Source: Pseudomonas vancouverensis
GTDB taxonomy: Bacteria; Pseudomonadota; Gammaproteobacteria; Pseudomonadales; Pseudomonadaceae
Assembly (NCBI RefSeq): GCF_004348895.1
Contig: NZ_RRZK01000007.1
Coordinates: 248,001-312,000 of the forward strand
Direction of reading: 5' to 3'
Length of the DNA stretch: 64,000 nucleotides
Made by a program: the position numbers and the translations under genes
The notes under the pieces: model-generated
The model's input: only the letters and a program-made list of their open reading frames with translations
Database searches by the model: none
Told to the model about the DNA's origin: nothing
In this document: one piece after another, positions 19,105-27,361 of the stretch
How the letters are laid out: the number at the start of each line of letters is the position of its first letter
Numbering within the stretch: position 1 is the stretch's first letter

Positions 19105-19974
19105 TCAGCGATGGGTACCGAGATCCCGGATGGTCTGCTTCAACGTCTCGAAGTCATAGTCCGAGAGACCGACATAATCGAGCACCAGGTGCGCGATGCT
19201 ATTCCACTCGTGATCTTCGGCCTGGTTGCCCAGCACCCGGTAGGACGCGCAGATATGCTCGGCCATCTTCAGGATCGCCAGCAGGTTTTTCAGCGGGGTG
19301 TTGCGCGAGGACTCATCGCTGAAGATCGCCAGGGCGTTGTGATGATTGGCAATCGCCGCGCTCACGTGCTCCGGCAGGCGCCAGGACTTGGCGGTGTAAT
19401 AACCGACCACCGAGTGGTTGGTATTGAACACCTGGTTTTCCGTGTCCACAACGCGGCAATCGGCGCTGGCGTTGGCGTAGGCCTGTTCCAGCACGCCCAT
19501 GTAATCGGGGAAGCGCTGGAGCATCAGCGGCACGCCGCAGTCGTGGAAAAGGCCCAGTGCGTAAGCCTCGTCACCGTTTTCCACGCCGATGCGCTTGGCC
19601 AGAGTCAGGCAGGTCATCGCCACGTCCTGAGCGGTGTCCCAGAACCGGTTCAAAGTGACGATGGTTTCGTCGTTCATCTCGCCCTTGATCGACTGCGCAT
19701 TGATCAGGTTGATGATCGAGCGGCTGCCCAGCAGGTTCACCGCACGCTGGATCGAGGCAATCTTGTGGCTCAGGCCGTAATACGGCGAGTTGACGATCTT
19801 CAGCAAGGAACCGGAAAGGCCCGGGTCCTGGGAAATCAGCTTGGCGATGACTTCCAGATCCGGGTCGGGCATGTACTGCTCCATCTGCAAATCCACCATG
19901 ATTTGCGGCTGGGCCGGTACGCTGATGCCCTGCAGGGCTTGTTGGATCTGTTCGGAAGTCAACTCTTGGGACAT
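19105..19974 (-). CDS. HDOD-domain protein
   Basis: 289 residues, nearly all an HDOD domain, a degenerate HD fold without a full metal site that is used as a regulatory scaffold. Seen: PAQPQIMVDLQ, LISQDPGLSGSLLKIVNSPYYGL and AVNLLGSRSIINLINAQS in the first half, and a C-terminal helical part with the GYYTAKSWRLPEHVSAAIANHH segment. Many Pseudomonas HDOD proteins affect signalling or stress output, but I cannot assign a specific role. Same strand as mutM, 42 bp upstream. Confidence 0.88.
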   Translation of the reverse strand: MSQELTSEQIQQALQGISVPAQPQIMVDLQMEQYMPDPDLEVIAKLISQDPGLSGSLLKIVNSPYYGLSHKIASIQRAVNLLGSRSIINLINAQSIKGEMNDETIVTLNRFWDTAQDVAMTCLTLAKRIGVENGDEAYALGLFHDCGVPLMLQRFPDYMGVLEQAYANASADCRVVDTENQVFNTNHSVVGYYTAKSWRLPEHVSAAIANHHNALAIFSDESSRNTPLKNLLAILKMAEHICASYRVLGNQAEDHEWNSIAHLVLDYVGLSDYDFETLKQTIRDLGTHR

Positions 19975-20149
19975 AAGTGCACACTCTGGGTCAGGCGGCG
20001 ATTCTAACCTTTATGATATTGGATCCGACATACCAAATCTTGTGACAACTTTGTAAGCAACGGCCAATCCAGCGCTCCATACATCCACTTGCCAGCCTAT
20101 CGGCGGCCTCAACAGGCTATACTCCCGCTCTTTTTTCCGGAGCGACGAC

Positions 20150-21346
20150 ATGTCCCTGCCTAGCCTGCGCCTCAAAGCCAACGCCGACCGTCGTCTGCGC
20201 AACGGTCATTTGTGGGTCTACAGCAACGAAATCGACGTCGCCGCGACGCCTCTGCATGGTTTCAAGGCCGGCGACCAGGCGATCCTCGAAGCCGCCGGCG
20301 GCAAGCCGCTGGGCATCGTCGCCATGAGCCCGAACAACCTGATCTGCGCTCGCGTGCTGTCCCGCGACATCAAGCTGCCGCTGGACAAGTCGCTGCTGGT
20401 GCACCGCCTGAACGTGGCCCTGTCGATCCGCGACCGCCTGTTCGACAAGCCGTTCTACCGCCTGGTCTACGGCGACTCCGACCTGCTGCCAGGCCTGGTG
20501 GTCGACCGTTTCGGCGACATCCTCGTGGTACAGATCGCCTCGGCGACCATGGAAGCCCACAAGGACGACGTCATCGCTGCCCTGACCCAAGTGCTCAAGC
20601 CAAGCGGCATCCTGTTCAAGAACGACTCCGCCGCCCGTGACGCCGAAGGCCTCACCCGCTACGTCGAAACCGTGTTCGGCCTGGTGCCGGAGTGGGTCGC
20701 CCTGGAAGAGAACGGCGTGAAATTCGAAGCACCGGTCATTCAAGGCCAGAAAACCGGCTGGTTCTACGACCACCGCATGAACCGCGCGCGCCTGGCACCT
20801 TATGCCAAGGGCAAGCGCGTTCTCGACCTGTACAGCTACATCGGCGGCTGGGGCGTTCAAGCGGCAGCCTTCGGCGCCAGTGAAGTATTCTGCGTCGATG
20901 CGTCGGGCTTCGCCCTCGATGGCGTCGAGCGTAACGCCGCGCTGAACGGCTTCGCCGACAAGATGACCTGCATCGAAGGCGACGTGTTCGAAGTGCTCAA
21001 GGAGCTGAAAGCCAGCGAAGAACGTTTTGACGTGATCGTGGCCGACCCGCCGGCGTTCATCAAACGCAAGAAAGACATGAAAAACGGCGAAGGCGCCTAC
21101 CGTCGCCTGAACGAGCAAGCCATGCGCCTGCTCACCAAGGACGGCATCCTCGTCAGCGCTTCGTGCTCGATGCACCTGCCGGAAGACGACCTGCAAAACA
21201 TCCTGCTGACCAGCGCCCGCCACCTGGACCGCAATATCCAGATGCTCGAGCGCGGCGGCCAGGGCCCGGATCATCCGGTGCATCCGGCGATTGCCGAGAC
21301 GCGTTACATCAAGAGCATTACCTGCCGGTTGTTGCCGAATAGCTGA
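20150..21346 (+). CDS. rlmI: class I SAM-dependent rRNA methyltransferase (RlmI-like)
   Basis: 398 residues. N-terminal PUA domain (about 1-75; NGHLWVYSNEID) followed by an EEHEE linker and a Rossmann methyltransferase domain with motif I LDLYSYIGGWGVQAAAFGA, motif IV ADPPAFIKRKKDMKNGEG, and a catalytic Cys in SASCSMHL. This is the YccW/RlmI layout (23S rRNA m5C1962). Monocistronic, followed by a strong terminator. Confidence 0.88.
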   Translation: MSLPSLRLKANADRRLRNGHLWVYSNEIDVAATPLHGFKAGDQAILEAAGGKPLGIVAMSPNNLICARVLSRDIKLPLDKSLLVHRLNVALSIRDRLFDKPFYRLVYGDSDLLPGLVVDRFGDILVVQIASATMEAHKDDVIAALTQVLKPSGILFKNDSAARDAEGLTRYVETVFGLVPEWVALEENGVKFEAPVIQGQKTGWFYDHRMNRARLAPYAKGKRVLDLYSYIGGWGVQAAAFGASEVFCVDASGFALDGVERNAALNGFADKMTCIEGDVFEVLKELKASEERFDVIVADPPAFIKRKKDMKNGEGAYRRLNEQAMRLLTKDGILVSASCSMHLPEDDLQNILLTSARHLDRNIQMLERGGQGPDHPVHPAIAETRYIKSITCRLLPNS

Positions 21347-21363
21347 TTTATTCCGCTTGAAAA

Positions 21364-21392
21364 GGGGAGCCAATCGGCTCCCTTCTGTTTTT
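21364..21392 (+). terminator. rho-independent terminator after the rlmI-like gene
   Basis: Hairpin gggagcc-aatc-ggctccc followed by a T-rich tract (ttctgtttttt), 18 bp after the stop. It isolates the rlmI-like gene from the AT-rich cluster that follows. Confidence 0.85.
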
Positions 21393-21539
21393 TAGCTTCC
21401 CTCAACTCTCCAAATACATCCCCCCTCGCCAGACCCCGTCTCTACATTCCTGTGCAATTTTTCGAAGCTAATTTAGAAGAAGGCATAAATGTAAGATCAC
21501 TCCGACAAAATTACCGGAAAATCCTTACATAACATTTCA

Positions 21540-21567
21540 TTGAAAAAAACAAATTAATACCTATGAT
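21540..21567 (+). promoter_or_regulatory. sigma70-like promoter of the accessory cluster
   Basis: TTGAAA at 21540-21545 and TATGAT at 21562-21567 are separated by 16 bp in an AT-rich stretch. Transcription would begin near 21574, about 47 nt before the 23-codon ORF. No other gene lies between this site and that ORF. Confidence 0.6.
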
Positions 21568-21620
21568 CAAGTTATCACTACGAAGTGGCATCACTTAAAA
21601 ACAAAAAAGAAGTTCCAACC

Positions 21621-21692
21621 ATGAAAGCAATTACTCTGGAAGCTTCCACCATCGCCAACCTGGCTTTTTTGGTTTCCTCAAAAGCCCGCTAA
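21621..21692 (+). CDS. 23-residue peptide, candidate RiPP precursor or leader peptide
   Basis: A 24-codon frame, ATG at 21621 to TAA at 21692, preceded by AGAAG at a suitable distance. The peptide begins MKAITLEAST, has a hydrophobic middle (IANLAFLV) and ends SSKAR. It has no Cys, but it has Ser/Thr and Lys. It is the first ORF behind the best promoter of the cluster and is followed by a hairpin before a SagB-like dehydrogenase, a layout typical of precursor peptides for ribosomal natural products. I do not recognise the sequence. It could instead be a regulatory leader peptide or chance, so the coding call is moderate. Confidence 0.5.
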   Translation: MKAITLEASTIANLAFLVSSKAR

Positions 21693-21727
21693 GTAAGTGA
21701 GGCGCTGGGGAGTGCCGGCTACCCCGC

Positions 21728-21753
21728 GTTCTCTGAGATCCTTTCCAGAGAAC
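21728..21753 (+). promoter_or_regulatory. hairpin between the peptide ORF and the sagB-like gene
   Basis: Perfect 8-bp arms gttctctg / cagagaac with a 10-nt loop, ending 7 nt before the ATG at 21761. The purine-rich stretch most likely to serve as RBS for the sagB-like gene (agagaa) lies in the right arm. It could limit read-through or translation so that the peptide is made in excess of the enzymes. No T run follows, so it is not a classic terminator. Confidence 0.5.
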
Positions 21754-21760
21754 TCCAAAA

Positions 21761-22832
21761 ATGCAAATAAATCCTCACTTATTCATAATTCCGCGGCCAC
21801 CTTGCCAGATTGTTTTGGATTACAAAAACCACAAACAGTTTGAGCTTAATCTTGAATATTCAACCCGACTTTCAGAAATAATTGATAACCCAAAAACATT
21901 TAACGTTTCTAACACCATCGACGCTCATCTTCTAAGCGTTGGAATTCTTACTAATTCCAATATAAAAAATATTGAATGGGGGTTGGGATGAACTCTCAAA
22001 AATATTCCACATTGGCACTAAAAACATCCCCTGCGATCACGCCCCCCAAGATGTTCATGAATGGTCAAGACAATATCTCGAACATTGTACAGCAGTACTC
22101 AACACTCCCGCCCCTCAAAGCAGACTCTCGGAATTCACGGCTCGCGAACTGATTGTCCTTCCAAAGCCTTCCTGCCTGCCGGAAACCTCCCTGACAAACG
22201 TCCTGATCAACCGAAAAACTTGCCGTACCTTTACCGGAGAAGCCATTTCTCTGGAAACAGTCAGTACGCTGCTTTACCTGTCACTCGGCTATTTACATGA
22301 ACGCACGAACGACATCGACGAAAGTATTGCCGAAGGCCTCCAAGCTCGGCGAAGTAGCCCATCCGGCGGCGGACTAAATGCTTGTGAAGGTTTTCTTCAG
22401 GTTCAAAACGTTGCCGGTTTGAAACCCGGTCTCTACGCCTACCACCCCACAGAACACGCGCTGAGTTTCGTCAATCGCTTACCTTTTGAACCTTTGGGGC
22501 ACCTACTATGCGGGCAACATTTCATTAATAACTTGCCGGTCGGACTATTTATCACCAGTCGATTCGACAAACTATGGTGGAAATATGAGCATTCGCGAGC
22601 CTACCGAATGGCCTATATCGAAGCAGGTCACATTTCCCAGACCTTCCAATTGGTAGCTACTTCGCTGGGATTGAAAACTTGGTTGACCGGTGCATTGACG
22701 GACGATCAGGTCGAGACGCTGTTGAGGCTTGCGGACAGCCCAGAGCAACCATTGTTCTTTGTTGGTTGCGGTAAGAGCAATGGGCAAGTGATGTGCGAGG
22801 AAATGACATTATTGCTAAGCGGCAGGGAGTAA
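21761..22832 (+). pseudogene. SagB/ThcOx-like FMN dehydrogenase, interrupted by a +1 frameshift
   Basis: Two overlapping frames encode one family protein. Frame A (21761-21991, 76 residues) starts with the SagB-type N-terminal domain (INPHLFIIPRP, DYKNHKQFELNLEYSTRLSEI) and ends prematurely in EWGLG. Frame B carries on from about 21975 with WDELSKIFHIGTKNIP, HEWSRQYLEHC and the whole nitroreductase domain: INRKTCRTFTGEAISLETV, SPSGGGLNACEGF, and AYIEAGHISQTFQLVATSLGL. The switch falls in a run of five G at 21978-21982. With four G the reading would be NIEWGWDELSKIF and give one 356-residue protein. Frame B alone has only a TTG start and would lack the N-terminal domain. SagB-type enzymes oxidise azolines or related bonds in peptides. 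Whether this copy is dead, slips, or reflects a sequencing error is open. Confidence 0.75.
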
Positions 22833-22837
22833 AAGTA

Positions 22838-23818
22838 ATGACTTCACCACTTATAGACCCGTCCTCCGATTCCGCTTTGTGGCCCCAGCGCTTCACCCTA
22901 GGCGAATGGAACACCCGAGCGTCGGTACGAAGTAGCGAGTACTGCTATCTACTAGCAACGGACATAGAAAAACAACTAGAAACTCGATACTGGTTTCCCC
23001 CGGCATTCCTCCCTTACCTGAATCACTCGTCGATAAAAACAGCAGGTAGAGCTGTCGTTCATCGCCTATCCGCAAATCATTTGGTGCATTTTCTTGATTA
23101 CACAACACTGCTTGAACACCGCATTGTCAATCGATCAGTCGAAACCATTGTCCACAGCGACCTCGGTATCTCCATTCCTAAACGAATGAAAACAGCCGCG
23201 CTGCAGCTCTATACCGATGAAGGTTATCACGCCCTATTCTCCAATAATCTCGCCGAGCAAATTGCTGACTTTTATGGCATGACTGATCGGCCAGTAATGC
23301 CCCAGCGAATAATAAGACTGAACGCCCTGATCGACGGCACACCGGACAGGCACAAAACACTGGCATGGTTTCTTGTTGGCTTTGTGTCGGAGACGATTAT
23401 CGCCAAGGAACTGCTGGACGTATGCCGCCACACGTTAGTGTGCAGCGTTCAAGAAATGCTCAGAGACCATCTCGCGGATGAGGCGCTGCACAGTCGTTAC
23501 TTTAGCGAGGTGTTCCATTATCTATGGGTGCACCTGAGCTGCGAACAGAGTACTTTTGTCGCCAAGTTGCTCTTGGAAATACTGCATATTTTCTTTGAAA
23601 TTGATGAACGCTGGCTTGGCGAAAGCCTTCGCAGTGCATGCCTGGAAGAAGCAACTGTCGCGGAAATACTGACCGATATGACGAGTGAAAACGCTCATCT
23701 TCTCCGTGTACAGTCAGGTGCAGGTGCGACTCTGCAAGCATTGAAAAAAGCCGGACTCTTCGATCTGCCTGCCAATCGGCAAATTTTCTCCAAGGCAGGA
23801 CTTTTCGATGAGCAATGA
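22838..23818 (+). CDS. AurF-family diiron oxygenase
   Basis: 326 residues from the ATG at 22838, which has a good AGGGAG RBS; the frame is open upstream but overlaps the SagB-like gene. Resembles p-aminobenzoate N-oxygenase AurF, a helical ferritin-like diiron enzyme. The expected seven metal ligands can be placed: Glu93 (LLEHR), Glu128 and His131 (TDEGYHALF), Glu185 (FVSET), and His211, Glu215, His218 (DHLADEALHSRYF). The spacing closely follows AurF (E-35-E-x2-H ... H-x3-E-x2-H). Such enzymes hydroxylate amines or oxidise them to nitro groups, or hydroxylate carbon. Starts 5 bp after the SagB-like stop and overlaps the exporter gene by 11 bp, so it is part of one operon. Substrate unknown. 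Confidence 0.82.
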   Translation: MTSPLIDPSSDSALWPQRFTLGEWNTRASVRSSEYCYLLATDIEKQLETRYWFPPAFLPYLNHSSIKTAGRAVVHRLSANHLVHFLDYTTLLEHRIVNRSVETIVHSDLGISIPKRMKTAALQLYTDEGYHALFSNNLAEQIADFYGMTDRPVMPQRIIRLNALIDGTPDRHKTLAWFLVGFVSETIIAKELLDVCRHTLVCSVQEMLRDHLADEALHSRYFSEVFHYLWVHLSCEQSTFVAKLLLEILHIFFEIDERWLGESLRSACLEEATVAEILTDMTSENAHLLRVQSGAGATLQALKKAGLFDLPANRQIFSKAGLFDEQ

Positions 23819-25031
23819 AAAATATGCCATATCTGCAAAAAAACGTCGGTCAGCGGTCGTTCTCTTAATGACGATGGTGCTGCTCGGAGTCTTTCCTCTC
23901 GATGTCTTGCTACCATCAGTCCCGGCCTTGGCCAATCACTTCCAAACCTCACCTGCCGACATTGCATTTTCAATCAGCTTGTTTGCTATAGGTATCTCCG
24001 TATCTCAACTGCTGATCGGACCACTTTCGGATGCAATTGGGCGCAAGGGTCTACTCCTTGCGGGAATGGCGGTCTCAATCATTGGCTCAACAGGATGTGT
24101 CCTGTCGACCGAATACACCTGGTTTTTGATGTTCCGGGTAGTCCAGGCAGTCGGTTGCGGCTGCTTCGTGCTGTCACAGGCGCTGGTTCAGGATTTGTTC
24201 GGAGGCCCAGAGCGAGATCGACTGCGAATTCTGATGGTCACGGCCAGCGGAATTTTCATTTCCGTTTCGCCATTTATGGGAAGCGTGCTGCAGCAGGCGC
24301 TGGATTGGCCGGGTAGTTTTTACCTGTTCATTGCATTGGCTGTGACCGTATTTCTCAAGGCGTATTTCTTTCTGGAGGATCAGCGTCCCGCCGGGGCCTC
24401 ACGCCAGAACATCATTCATTCGTACCGACGTGTGTGTGCTGACTTGAGTTTCATGGGCTATTGGCTCATCGCGGCCATCGCTTTCACCTGCCATTTTTCC
24501 TTCATCGTAGTCTCACCGCTGATCTTCATGGATCAGTTGCAAATGTCGACCTTTGAGTTCTCCCTGACTTTGTTGATCTACGGTGCGGCTTACATAATCG
24601 GCGGGATCGCCGCCCAAGTTCTTGCCAATCGGATAGCGCCCAACACGCAAATCGTTGTCGGCCTAAGCCTGATTTTCCTCTCAGGGCTGCTGATGCTTTT
24701 ACTCTCAATATCGCTGGGGCTTTCAGCCCTGACAGTATTAGTCCCTATGATTATATGTACCGTCGGCACGACCATCGCCCGCCCTATCGCCACGTCCAAA
24801 GCAATGGATGTGTTCCCCAATAACGCAGGCACTAGCGCCTCGGCGGGCAATACGTTGGTGTTTATCTTTGGCGGTCTGATCAGTGCCCTCATCAACTTGA
24901 GCGCAAGTGATCTTCAATCGACCTTGGCACTGGCATTCCTGCTGTTAAGCACCACTGCTCTAGGTCTGAACGCGCAGGTCAACCGCCGCCCTTGTAGAAG
25001 CGAGCTCGCTCGCGATCGTCGTCAACGATAA
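23808..25031 (+). CDS. MFS exporter of the Bcr/CflA type
   Basis: 407 residues with about 12 membrane helices. Seen: N-terminal DVLLPSVPALANHFQTSPADIAFSIS, motif A-like GPLSDAIGRKGLLLAGM, and motif RVVQAVGCGCFVLSQALVQDLF. This is the Bcr/CflA drug-efflux pattern. Its start overlaps the diiron oxygenase stop by 11 bp. In this setting it most likely exports, or gives self-resistance to, the cluster product. The last 13 or so codons (from about 24992, ...CRSELARDRRQR) lie inside a REPIN, so the native C-terminus appears to have been replaced or extended by REP insertion. Confidence 0.88.
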   Translation: MSNEKYAISAKKRRSAVVLLMTMVLLGVFPLDVLLPSVPALANHFQTSPADIAFSISLFAIGISVSQLLIGPLSDAIGRKGLLLAGMAVSIIGSTGCVLSTEYTWFLMFRVVQAVGCGCFVLSQALVQDLFGGPERDRLRILMVTASGIFISVSPFMGSVLQQALDWPGSFYLFIALAVTVFLKAYFFLEDQRPAGASRQNIIHSYRRVCADLSFMGYWLIAAIAFTCHFSFIVVSPLIFMDQLQMSTFEFSLTLLIYGAAYIIGGIAAQVLANRIAPNTQIVVGLSLIFLSGLLMLLLSISLGLSALTVLVPMIICTVGTTIARPIATSKAMDVFPNNAGTSASAGNTLVFIFGGLISALINLSASDLQSTLALAFLLLSTTALGLNAQVNRRPCRSELARDRRQR

Positions 25032-25085
25032 AGCTGGTTGCCTGACACCCCTTGAGTCCATCGCGAGCATGCTCGCTCCTACAGG
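24992..25085. repeat. REPIN overlapping the end of the MFS gene
   Basis: Left core ttgtagaagcgagctcgctc overlaps the 3' coding end of the exporter; right inverted core atcgcgagcatgctcgctcc lies downstream. The spacer holds the stop codon of the MFS gene. Confidence 0.87.
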
Positions 25086-25322
25086 AGATGGTCCGTGCGT
25101 CTTGTGCAAGCGCACAACCATTCCCTCCAGCCGCCAGCCGTGTAGAATCGCGAACATTCATCGCCAGTCATCCCCCGGCGGGTTTATGAGCTCAAGCTGA
25201 AGCGCGCGGCGATCCCGCAAAGTTATCGGCAACTTCCAGACACACGGCCATTTCCGGGTGTTCCAGACGTCAATAGAAGCTCACTTCCCTTTTGATACCT
25301 GATTAGCCGCCCGGAGTGCTTC
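25086..25322 (+). other. intergenic region upstream of ilvD
   Basis: 237 bp without a convincing ORF between the REPIN and ilvD. It should hold the ilvD promoter and leader. A GGAG lies close to the ilvD ATG. No attenuator-like run of branched-chain codons was found. Confidence 0.45.
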
Positions 25323-27164
25323 ATGCCTGATTACCGCTCGAAAACATCCACCCACGGCCGCAACATGGCCGGCGCCCGCGCCCTCTGGCGCGCCACGGGG
25401 ATGAAAGATGACGACTTCAAAAAGCCGATCATCGCCATTGCCAACTCCTTCACCCAGTTCGTACCGGGCCACGTGCACCTCAAAGACCTGGGCCAACTGG
25501 TTGCCCGCGAAATTGAACGCGCTGGCGGCGTGGCCAAGGAATTCAACACCATCGCGGTCGATGACGGCATCGCCATGGGCCACGACGGCATGCTCTATTC
25601 GCTGCCGAGCCGCGAGATCATTGCCGACTCCGTGGAGTACATGGTCAACGCCCACTGCGCCGACGCCATCGTCTGTATCTCCAACTGCGACAAGATCACC
25701 CCCGGCATGCTGATGGCCGCCCTGCGCCTGAACATCCCGGTGATCTTCGTTTCCGGCGGCCCGATGGAAGCCGGCAAGACCAAACTCGCTTCCCACGGCC
25801 TCGACTTGGTCGACGCCATGGTGATCGCCGCCGACTCCAGCGCTTCTGACGAGAAGGTCGCCGAGTACGAGCGCAGCGCCTGCCCGACCTGCGGTTCGTG
25901 CTCCGGCATGTTCACCGCCAACTCGATGAACTGCCTGACCGAAGCCCTGGGCCTGGCCCTGCCGGGCAACGGTTCGACCCTGGCCACCCACAGCGACCGC
26001 GAGCAGCTGTTCCTGCAGGCCGGCCGCACCATCGTCGAACTGTGCAAGCGCTACTACGGCGAGAACGACGAGTCGGTGTTGCCGCGCAACATCGCCAACT
26101 TCAAGGCGTTCGAAAACGCCATGATGCTCGACATCGCCATGGGCGGTTCGACCAACACCATCCTGCACCTGCTGGCTGCCGCCCAGGAAGCCGAGATCGA
26201 TTTCGACCTGCGCGACATCGACCGTCTCTCGCGCAGTGTGCCGCAACTGTGCAAAGTCGCGCCGAACATCCAGAAGTACCACATGGAAGACGTGCACCGT
26301 GCCGGCGGCATCTTCAGCATCCTCGGTTCGCTGGCCCGTGGTGGCTTGCTGCACACCGACCTGCCGACCGTGCACAGCCGCAGCATGGAAGAAGCCATCG
26401 CCAAGTGGGACATCACCCAGACCGACGACGAAGCCGTGCACCACTTCTTCAAGGCAGGCCCGGCCGGCATCCCGACGCAAACCGCGTTCAGCCAGTCGAC
26501 CCGCTGGGAAACCCTCGACGACGACCGTGAAAACGGCTGCATCCGCAGCTTCGAACACGCCTACTCGAAAGAAGGCGGCCTGGCCGTTCTCTACGGCAAC
26601 ATCGCCCTCGACGGCTGCGTGGTGAAAACCGCCGGTGTCGACGAGTCGATCCACGTCTTCGAAGGCAACGCCAAGATCTTCGAAAGCCAGGACAGCGCCG
26701 TGCGCGGCATCCTCGCTGACGAAGTGAAGGAAGGCGACATCGTCATCATCCGTTACGAAGGCCCGAAAGGCGGCCCGGGCATGCAGGAAATGCTCTACCC
26801 GACTTCGTACCTGAAATCCAAAGGCCTGGGCAAAGCCTGCGCCCTGCTCACCGACGGCCGTTTCTCTGGCGGCACCTCGGGCCTGTCCATCGGCCACGCT
26901 TCGCCGGAAGCCGCCGCGGGTGGCGCCATCGGCCTGGTGCAGGACGGCGACAAGGTGTTGATCGACATTCCGAACCGCTCGATCAACCTGTTGGTCAGCG
27001 ACGAAGAACTGGCGGCCCGCCGTGTCGAGCAAGACAAGAAGGGCTGGAAACCGGTGGAAGTGCGTCCACGTAAAGTGACCACCGCCCTGAAAGCCTACGC
27101 CCTGCTGGCGACCAGCGCCGACAAGGGTGCGGTGCGTAACAAGGCGATGCTTGACGGGCTGTAA
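25323..27164 (+). CDS. ilvD: dihydroxy-acid dehydratase
   Basis: Third step of valine/isoleucine (and pantothenate) synthesis: dehydrates 2,3-dihydroxy-3-methylvalerate or -isovalerate to the 2-oxo acid, using an Fe-S cluster. 613 residues, full length. Seen: N-terminal [25 protein letters not shown], cluster Cys in SNCDKITPG and [38 protein letters not shown], and the C-terminal [23 protein letters not shown]. Downstream terminator at 27184. Works with IlvA encoded at 51.3 kb in the same window. Confidence 0.98.
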   Translation: MPDYRSKTSTHGRNMAGARALWRATGMKDDDFKKPIIAIANSFTQFVPGHVHLKDLGQLVAREIERAGGVAKEFNTIAVDDGIAMGHDGMLYSLPSREIIADSVEYMVNAHCADAIVCISNCDKITPGMLMAALRLNIPVIFVSGGPMEAGKTKLASHGLDLVDAMVIAADSSASDEKVAEYERSACPTCGSCSGMFTANSMNCLTEALGLALPGNGSTLATHSDREQLFLQAGRTIVELCKRYYGENDESVLPRNIANFKAFENAMMLDIAMGGSTNTILHLLAAAQEAEIDFDLRDIDRLSRSVPQLCKVAPNIQKYHMEDVHRAGGIFSILGSLARGGLLHTDLPTVHSRSMEEAIAKWDITQTDDEAVHHFFKAGPAGIPTQTAFSQSTRWETLDDDRENGCIRSFEHAYSKEGGLAVLYGNIALDGCVVKTAGVDESIHVFEGNAKIFESQDSAVRGILADEVKEGDIVIIRYEGPKGGPGMQEMLYPTSYLKSKGLGKACALLTDGRFSGGTSGLSIGHASPEAAAGGAIGLVQDGDKVLIDIPNRSINLLVSDEELAARRVEQDKKGWKPVEVRPRKVTTALKAYALLATSADKGAVRNKAMLDGL

Positions 27165-27183
27165 GGCTCAAGCGTTGAACAGA

Positions 27184-27212
27184 AAATGCCCCGCCAAGTG
27201 CGGGGCATTTTT
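27184..27212 (+). terminator. rho-independent terminator of ilvD
   Basis: Hairpin aatgccccgc / gcggggcatt followed by T residues, 20 bp after the ilvD stop. Confidence 0.88.
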
Positions 27213-27234
27213 GTTTCTGCCAATCACCTTTCAC

Positions 27235-27351
27235 CTGTAGGAGCGAGCTTGCTCCGGGCGGCGTTCCGACGATGGATGACAGAGCACCTCCAGGTATCAG
27301 GCAGCCAGCGTCATCGTTGACGACCATCGCGAGCATGCTCGCTCCTACAGG
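27235..27351. repeat. REPIN
   Basis: Inverted REP cores (tgtaggagcgagcttgctcc, and catcgcgagcatgctcgctc followed by ctaca) between the convergent ilvD and pchP-like genes, with a spacer of about 65 nt. Confidence 0.87.
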
Positions 27352-27361
27352 GATGGATCGG

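Noticed and set aside
21988-22153. ATG directly at the frame-A stop of the sagB-like gene, opening a third-frame ORF of about 54 codons
   Set aside because: The translation has no resemblance to the family and ends quickly, while the other two frames join into one conserved protein.
25281-27032. 583-codon open frame opposite ilvD
   Set aside because: High-GC antisense frame rich in Val, Gly, His and Asp with no motif; IlvD on the other strand is certain.
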